Part shown: positions 57,420 to 64,000 of the stretch, in pieces
How the letters are laid out: every line of letters begins with the position of its first letter
Numbering within the stretch: position 1 is the first letter of the stretch
Assembly (NCBI GenBank): GCA_934045905.1
Contig: OW203769.1
Location: 21,731,705 to 21,795,704 of the forward strand
Direction of reading: 5' to 3'
Origin: Leuctra nigra
Taxonomy: Eukaryota > Arthropoda > Insecta > Plecoptera > Leuctridae
Length of the DNA stretch: 64,000 nucleotides
Program-made: the position numbers and the translations under genes
Notes under the pieces: model-generated
The model's database searches: none
What the model was told of the DNA's origin: nothing
What the model saw: the letters and a program-made list of their open reading frames with translations, nothing else

Positions 57420-60400
57420 TTCGAACAGAGAAAGCGCGAATCCAGGGAGAATGGCGCCCACCGATTTGCTCCACGGAGGTAAACTTATTCAATAAGTGGA
57501 ATTTAATTGAGAAAACGTTACTGTTATACGTACGTCCAATTTATAAAGAAAAGTACTATGCTACTTCCTAGAAAAGTCCGTGGCCAATGTTTTTGAGAAT
57601 TTAAGAAAAGTCTTTGACAATTAAAATATCACAATGAACATGCATTATTTTAATCTAAGTTAACTACTACTTAAGTTACACAACTGGAGCAATGTTTTTC
57701 TGCATTATTTGGTAACGTTACAGATAGTTTAGTAGGTATAAACTTTATGGTATAAAATAACTGCTCCTAAATTACCTACCTACTACGTTCAAAAATCAAT
57801 TTAGTAAATGCCTAGGTACTTATAAAAGTCTTTATATGTATTTTCACTCCCATTATCTCGAAGAAGAAATCGTCTAATGATTTTCCACGCCGTCTAACAT
57901 GACCTACTCAACTGTCACTTGTTTATGCCGTGTGTCGTCTCTCATTATCAGCTAATTGCTGACGCTTCTTTCACTGCACAAACAAACTCAAAATACAAAG
58001 TTCGAATGAGTTTAGTCACGAGCTATTTGTCTTAGTGCAAAAGATGGAGCGAGGGTTATTTTTAGGTTTGATTTTATTTGAACAGAGATGACTGGAAGCA
58101 AATTCGAAGTTTCCATTTGGTTATCTCTTACAAACAAATTAGCAATCATTACTTGGAAAATCACTGAATACAACGCGATGATAAGCGAGCACTCTTGACA
58201 AGCATGTTGTTTTGACCCTCTTGTTTCCATCGAATTTAAAATGAATGATCATTGGTAAATACATTCTTCAATTTGTTTCAAACACTGTGGTGTTTAAATC
58301 ACACTGTACTTTAAATAGGCTATAATGACGACTTCATTATCATGATGTGATAATGAAGCGCAATAGGATGGGAAGGATAGGTCGTGGCCTATTTGCCTCT
58401 CAACAACTGAGCTAAGCCACCGATATGCGAATTGGGGGGTAAGTCTTTGAAGTCTTTTGATCATGGGGGAAGAGAATATTTAGGAATATTTATTTTATGT
58501 CTTTAGAATTGCAAGAATTGGTAGAACAAGAACGTGAAAATAATGGGAAGGAGTTTCAATATTAGTCGAATGGAGACATTGCTTAACCGAATTCAAAAAC
58601 TAATTGATGTAGTAGATAAAAAATTCGAAATTTTTATAATAACCTGGACATTATTTACTTAAAAAATTCCAAGTAAAAGAAGAACAATAGGGAATATGCA
58701 AAAGTTTTTTAATGCGGTTAGGTAAAGTACAATAATTCAAAATTACAACACACTATTTACACTTTTTAGTGTGAAAATAGTGTGATTTACCAAGATATAT
58801 GTCGTCATTTTGAATTAAAATTCATGCATATTTCCATTCCCTATTGCTGAATGCTGCCTTCGCATAGATATACCTATTTTGCGTTTGTATTACTTAATAA
58901 TCTGGCAAAAGATTCCATATAATAATTTCCAGTTAGTTGTACCATCGCGTCTCTAGACCTGACCTGCCTCAACATGATCAGCCTTGTCCTATCACATCCT
59001 CTTCCTCCCCTCCCACGCCCCTCTTATCATCCCCACCCTTGTTTACTTCCGACCTAGGACAAACAGGCTGTGTTTTAACACACTTTGTACCCGAGAAGAA
59101 ACACACAAAACACGCTGGGCGCGTAGAGATTGTGTTATCAAGGACTGAGACATTCACCCCGAGATAAGCCCCCCCCCCCCCCCCCCCGCCCACGCCCTTG
59201 GCCCAGAGGCGATGGAAAAAACGTCCAAAATATGTCCACCAAAGATACAAGTTAATTTGTACTGGACAAAAACTGAAACTGCCACTGTGTACTATAATCA
59301 ATGATATGAAGGGATGTGTGCTGTGAAAAATATCCGACCGAACCGGGGCTCGAACCCGGGACCTCTCACTTGCCGGGCGAGAGCATTCTCATAATCAATG
59401 ATGCTCAAGAATATTTACTTTGCAATGAAACCAACCACTCTATGCTTGATTGTAGGTAATTCTTTGCAAAGGGCCAATCGGTGCAATACCATCTGCTTCC
59501 TGCTATTTTGAATTTTCTACACATACCTATGAATTCAGAACAAAATGTGCATGTCATTTCTTTAAAAAGGAGACCAGTCCTTCACATTCTAATTGGATAT
59601 ATTTTGGAATTATTGTTGTAAAATATGATCTTGATAACATCTTGACTCAACTTTGCAATTAATGATTTACTGAAGAACTGCTTTACTAAATTCAATGACA
59701 TTACATTATTGGTGTGATGCCATTTGTTGTACTTCTGACTGACGAGATTATACCACTAATATCTTGAATTTCAAACTCTCGCCAACCAAGAGAAGAATGA
59801 ATTATGTGTGTTCGATGATTGTCCATATTTTCAGCATCATTTTGTTGATAAAAAGAGAGTATCATAGTTCACAACCAAAACGTCGTGATATCTACAAGAC
59901 CGAAAAATGAGAATAAGGTGTGGTTTTACTCTAAGGGTCAGTTATTATTGGTCAAGTTTAAAAGGTCATTCAAGGAATGTCATTGGATGTTGCCATAATA
60001 ATTTAGTCCTAATAATTTAGCAGAGTATTGAAAAACTGGACCTTAGTACCAACAGTATTGTTTCACTGAGATTGAGATGGCATTCACCAATCCCCAAACT
60101 TTTCCACGTTGTAAAAGCAAGGATTTCCTGACCCCTTGCACTTATGCAACTTGTGAGACACGCTTGTCGTGCGGGCTGCGTTCAAGAAACCAGAGAAAGT
60201 TGGAACATGCGATGTCATTTAGCACATTTAGATTATGTTAAATACCTAACTGAACTAATTAAATACATGATAATACATTTTTATAGAGCTAAATCAACAG
60301 TGGTAAAATTAAAAACAATCGTTATGTAGTATTCTTAGCTAAAACCAAAAAGATGTACCTACGAAATTATTTATTTTATTGGGTAAAGTAATACAAGAAA

Positions 60401-60450
60401 TTGAAGGATGAATTTGAATGCACTCACAGAAATTAGTACCTATTATAATT
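57420..60450. other. intergenic, no gene recognised
   Basis: Holds a C19 run (59169-59187), a reversed SINE (about 59230-59395) and a SINE fragment at about 58350-58430. A diverged relative of the inner part of the 39421 element lies at about 59975-60035. No supported gene. Confidence 0.5.
59230..59395 (-). mobile_element. tRNA-derived SINE, copy 2
   Basis: On the minus strand it reads GCTCTCGCCCGGCAAGTGAG, GTCCCGGGTTCGAGCCCCGG and TATTTTTCACAGCACACATC. It matches the copy at 1148-1300 in the head and in the body. Confidence 0.65.
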
Positions 60451-60454
60451 TAGG

Positions 60455-60460
60455 TTTATT
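60455..60460 (-). terminator. candidate poly(A) signal of minus-strand coiled-coil gene
   Basis: AATAAA on the minus strand about 200 bp past the stop codon. Further hexamers lie at 60370-60380. Supported by the hexamers only. Confidence 0.3.
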
Positions 60461-60660
60461 TTGGTATGTTTTCTTAGTTATTATTCCTCTCTATATTTAT
60501 ATTTGTTCCGATTATAGTAATAGTTGTAATCAATTAAACATATATTTTAATTTAATTCTCCTCAGTCAGATAAGTAAAACAATAACCACATGAAGCGGAG
60601 ATGTAAGAACAAGTAAAATTAACAATTCCGTAATTGAACTAATTGCCACCCGTGTTGAAG

Positions 60661-60814
60661 TCAGTTGGCGCCTGCAGTTTGTTTGTTGCGCTTGGTGCGG
60701 ATGTTGACGATCTCGTTGCTGAGGCGAGCGTTGATCTGTCGAGAGTTCTCCAACTCCTTGCGCTGCTTCTTCAGCTCCTTCTCACGCTCCCCCGCTTCTT
60801 CCCCAGCCGCCTCG
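60661..60814 (-). CDS. minus-strand coiled-coil gene exon 6
   Basis: Acceptor CTAACCCTTAG; the first base completes a Val codon; the stop TGA follows TAGAN in the peptide (NIRTKRNKQTAGAN). Confidence 0.78.
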
Positions 60815-62822
60815 CTAAGGGTTAGACCACAAGTTCACATAAGCTCACATTGCATTTATGAGCCTTCATATTGTATTCAAATTCATATGGGTTTGCAAGT
60901 TTCTGCTCAACAGACCATGGAAAGAGCCAAAACGCATCAAAGAAAAAGTGATAAAAGCTCTTACTTCAAGAAATTTTAAAACCATTTTCCACACACCAAT
61001 AAAATGTCCGTAAATTAATTGACAGATTTGAGATTAGGTAGTCAGAAAATTGACAAAAACACCTAAAAAGTTGGTCCCGATAACCATGCAAAATTTGAAG
61101 TTGATCGGACAAACAGTACAAACAGTTTAGTCCATCGCCTAAGACACCACAAATTCCTTCGACTTACACCGTATCCTCCAGCACTGCCGGAATGTTGGCA
61201 TCACTGATCGGCGTCTTCCTTGTGATTGGTGCGTCGGGGTTCTCGAGGGCGTAACGCTCCTCCAAGTGGGCCAACTCGCGCCGCACGACTGCGTTGTCTT
61301 CGCGGTTGCGGCGACACTCGTTGCGCAGCTCCGAGATGGTTCGACTCAAGCGCGGTCGGTCCTGAGAATGACATCGGATTGTGCTTCATTGGCTCTTTCT
61401 CAAGGGGAAGGACACCAATGAGCACTCCACCACTGTGAAGATTGTGGCTGTCTGGTGTAATGCTAAAGCAAACAAGTTGTACTACACTTGCTATAACAAT
61501 TACTATAACAACTATATTTTACCATGATCTATCGCGGAGGAAGCTGAATAAAGTCGACTGGAATAACGTCGACTCAGTCAACGTTGTTTCAATCGAGGTC
61601 AAGATAATGGAATAAGACCGAATAAGTCGACGTTCTTCCACTTTATAAAAATTTATTTTCAATGCCAAATCTGGAAGTACGTTGACTCTTAGTCGGCGTT
61701 ATTCTACTGGAGTAAGGGCGACTCAAAGTCGATGTAATTCCAGTTGATATTATTATAAAGTACTTTTATTGGAGTCGACGTTATTCCAGCTTCGACGTTA
61801 TTGAGGCGTCCCGATCTCTCTTCAACCTGATGGTCATAAACTTAATGGGGGATGTCTTATTTGGTGATCTTCCCCATGTTTGATTTTAACCCTTCGGATC
61901 TGACCTGCTTATAAATGAAATAACTTACAGTGTAATGTTCTGGAGCTGCCATAAACTTCTTTGTCAACAACTCCATTTTAGCCTCACTCTCGATCCTGAA
62001 ATAAAAGAAGGAAATAAATGCCTACCAGTAGGTAGGTACCTAAATACCCTGGTAAAACGAAATATATTTTATCATTCTTCATCTTTTCATCCTAGTGTCA
62101 CACATTGATAGTGTAATAATGCATCAAGTACGTACATTTGACTAAACTGCTTTGCCTTCTCCGCTTTGAGCCGCTCACGTAGATTCTCCGCTTGGACTCG
62201 AAGGTTCGACAAATCGTTCCGAGTCGTCCCGACTTTCTCCTCCATTTCCTCTGCGTGGAAGTTCTGGCTGTCGAGCATCGCTATGACAACACGACAATGA
62301 ATAATCATTACGATAATTCCTACAAGTTTCGAACGATGTTCAATTAACTCACCAGTCATTTTTCGTTGGTTTTCAAGAGCATTTTGCAGGTTTGTTTGCT
62401 GAGATGTCAACTCGGTTTCGAGTTGCAAGCGTTTCTCTTGCATAGCATTCAAACTCAGATGCTGAAAATAATTGAGAGAGTACCTAGGTAAAAGAGAATT
62501 TGTAACGGTAGGCTGGTAGGTAGGTAGGAAGGATGGAAAATGTAATCGTGGATTAATACTAGGTACCTATACATAATACAGTTGAATTTGGATTAGTCAC
62601 ATTATTCATCAGGTCTCGGGTTATTGAAAGGGTTCAAAACCAAAGCCATTGGCTATGGCCCGATCGCTTCAACTAAATTCAAACAAACACATCTAGGTAG
62701 TTCACCCACTTGCACTTCCCTAACATACATACCAATTGATGAGCTGAACCTTGGAGGTCCTTTCCAATATTACACGTTTCTAGACCATCTGTCAATGATG
62801 ATACATCTTCAAAGCTTGACAT
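60661..62822 (-). CDS. small coiled-coil protein (six exons, 252 aa)
   Basis: Exons: 62822-62733, 62461-62353, 62280-62136, 61995-61929, 61361-61168 and 60814-60661. Junction phases are 0, 1, 2, 0, 2 and all agree. The ATG at 62822 begins MSSFEDVSSLTDGLE, a short acidic leader. Residues about 31-125 and 140-250 are charged, Leu-spaced helix (QLETELTSQQTNLQNALENQ; LRVQAENLRERLKAEKAKQF; KELKKQRKELENSRQINARL), separated by a segment near 205-215 containing PDAPITRKTP. No signal peptide or membrane span is visible, so an intracellular structural or scaffold protein is likely. The family was not recognised. A 3' splice site (ATTATTTCAG) eight bases before the ATG implies a 5' non-coding exon upstream. 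Confidence 0.78.
61168..61361 (-). CDS. minus-strand coiled-coil gene exon 5
   Basis: Acceptor GTCATTCTCAG, donor ATACGGT|GTAAGT, phase 0 to 2. Encodes DRPRLSRTISELRNECRR and onward. Confidence 0.8.
61535..61805. repeat. foldback with repeated GTCGAC / AATAACGTCGACT motifs
   Basis: GGAATAACGTCGACT near the left end and its complement AGTCGACGTTATTCC near the right end bound an interior with several further diverged copies in both orientations. It lies wholly inside the 567-bp intron between exons 4 and 5 of the minus-strand coiled-coil gene. Confidence 0.65.
61929..61995 (-). CDS. minus-strand coiled-coil gene exon 4 (67 bp)
   Basis: Acceptor TTTTATTTCAG, donor TACACT|GTAAGT, phase 2 to 0. 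Encodes IESEAKMELLTKKFMAAPEH. Confidence 0.75.
62136..62280 (-). CDS. minus-strand coiled-coil gene exon 3
   Basis: Acceptor GTTGTCATAG, donor TCAAAT|GTACGT, phase 1 to 2. It follows a 72-bp intron. Confidence 0.8.
62353..62461 (-). CDS. minus-strand coiled-coil gene exon 2
   Basis: Acceptor AATTATTTTCAG, donor ATGACTG|GTGAGT, phase 0 to 1. Encodes HLSLNAMQEKRLQLE and onward. Confidence 0.8.
62733..62822 (-). CDS. minus-strand coiled-coil gene exon 1
   Basis: ATG at 62822; donor CAATTG|GTATGT in phase 0; 30 codons. This exon is too short to show as a long ORF and was found by phase matching. Confidence 0.7.
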
Positions 62823-62830
62823 TTTTTACC

Positions 62831-63750
62831 CTGAAATAATGTTTTAGTTAGAGGCAACATTGCTGAGACAGCATGGAGTAACCTAACCTAGGCTAGGCAA
62901 GTGACAGTGACAGTTCAATACTTCCAATAACGTTTTTAATTAACCTCATAAACACTAGGTAGATATTTTGATTATTTTTCAATACAATGAACTGATCGAC
63001 ATTATTGAATAACCTAGACTTACCGTTTTGACGTTTGTGACAGTACAGTAGATTCAAAGTGGATTCACAAGATTTATTTTTGTTTTGAAATGTCGCACAG
63101 CCTTCTATAGAGTATGTATAGATTCGTTCGTTCGATCGAGCTAGTGTCAGAAACTCTCACCAGATGGTAGAAGCGTACCCGACTGAATTTTATTCAAATT
63201 TCATTTTAAAACCTAGTTTTTTTTGGGTATGTGGTTTTATTTTGTTACTTGTTAGGTACCTCGTGAAAATAACAATAATAATATTCGTAGAATAATTCCA
63301 TTTTCCAGCCTACTTGCTCACTGGCGGAATCTTCTTATTCTGAGTTTATTCGACGAACACGTTTTTTTCTTTCGTAGTGGTTTTTATCTTATCTAGAGAA
63401 TGTCGAATGCCCTAATAAAACGTTTTTGTTTAAAGAGCGAGACAAAACATCACTTCGGAATTGCATACCTACGAATTATTTACTCTTCTGAGATAAGCCG
63501 TTTATTATAAAATACTGATAACTTTGTTATCTCGCTCTTTTAATTATAGAATCACTTTTCTTCATTTCATTATTTGTACAAAGCTCGATATGACTGTATA
63601 TATTATAAAATGCAAGTTATTCATCAATCATCATCGTCTATAAAATAACTGTATTGACTGTTATGATTAGTTAGCACAAAGAAAATTCAGACTACCTTAC
63701 TTTATATTTATTTAGTATTTATACAGTTCTGTTTAACAGTCAATAAAACT
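62831..63750. other. upstream region of minus-strand coiled-coil gene
   Basis: Probably contains its 5' non-coding exon and promoter, but no exon end or core promoter could be fixed. AT-rich, no ORF. Confidence 0.4.
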
Positions 63751-64000
63751 CAGGGTTGGGTAGTAACTTAACAAAAGTAACGCGTTACCGGTAACGCGTT
63801 ACTTTTTCAGTAACTTTTATGGTAACTCAATACTTTTTAAACCAGGTAACTTAATTACGCCTAAGTTCCTTTTTCTACGGGAACTTTTTGATTTTTAAAA
63901 GTTACCAAGAAAGTTACTTTAAAACACGTTATACCTTTTCTCCTAAGAGAAAACTTGACATTGTAAACCAAACATTTTACCTGTATCTAAATTTAGCACA
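63751..64000 (+). mobile_element. terminus of a hAT-like element (cut by window end)
   Basis: CAGGGTTGGGTAGTAACTTA followed by GTAACGCGTTACCGGTAACG and further AGTTAC/GTAACT motifs is the type of terminus found in a widespread animal hAT family. The other end and any target duplication lie outside the window. Confidence 0.6.

Overview
The window is a eukaryotic, gene-sparse, AT-rich arthropod sequence, most likely from an insect. The anchor is a complete hunchback-type zinc-finger gene on the minus strand (14881-18444). The split genes with GT-AG introns, the tRNA-derived SINEs, the foldback and MITE-like elements and a short CCTAA tract fit an insect genome. The species cannot be named from the sequence. 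Operons, ribosome binding sites and CRISPR arrays do not apply, and none is seen.

Layout. 1-14.3 kb: no gene; dispersed repeats and one foldback element (5599-5829). 14.9-22.4 kb: hunchback, four coding exons reconstructed with matching splice phases (618 aa), plus a probable non-coding first exon near 22.2-22.4 kb. 22.5-30.8 kb: no gene; an inverted pair of THAP-like transposon fragments and an AT-rich tandem repeat. 30.8-34.4 kb: a 153/156-bp satellite of 23 units with long in-frame ORFs and a nine-unit higher-order period. 34.4-46.2 kb: repeats, including a hAT-type MITE with a perfect 8-bp target duplication and a SINE carrying a nested foldback. 46.3-52.2 kb: a six-exon coiled-coil gene (410 aa, plus strand). 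55.75-57.4 kb: an intronless ORF for a secreted coiled-coil protein (554 aa). 60.66-62.82 kb: a second six-exon coiled-coil gene (252 aa, minus strand). 63.75 kb to the end: the terminus of a hAT-like element that runs off the window.

The most striking observation is that exon-intron junctions have been tandemly duplicated again and again. In the plus-strand coiled-coil gene, exon 3 is preceded by about nine ~50-bp units that mostly carry a copy of its 3' splice site, and followed by about ten units that carry copies of its 5' splice site. The terminal exon, with its 3' splice site, is repeated four times with a 124-bp period and could give alternative C-termini. In hunchback, the 3' end of the first coding exon and its donor are duplicated as an in-frame 81-bp repeat. 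These are predictions of alternative splicing potential; no transcript evidence is available here.

The four genes have no obvious shared pathway. Hunchback is a developmental transcription factor. The three coiled-coil genes were not recognised at family level. All exon coordinates were worked out by hand from ORFs, splice consensus and phase.
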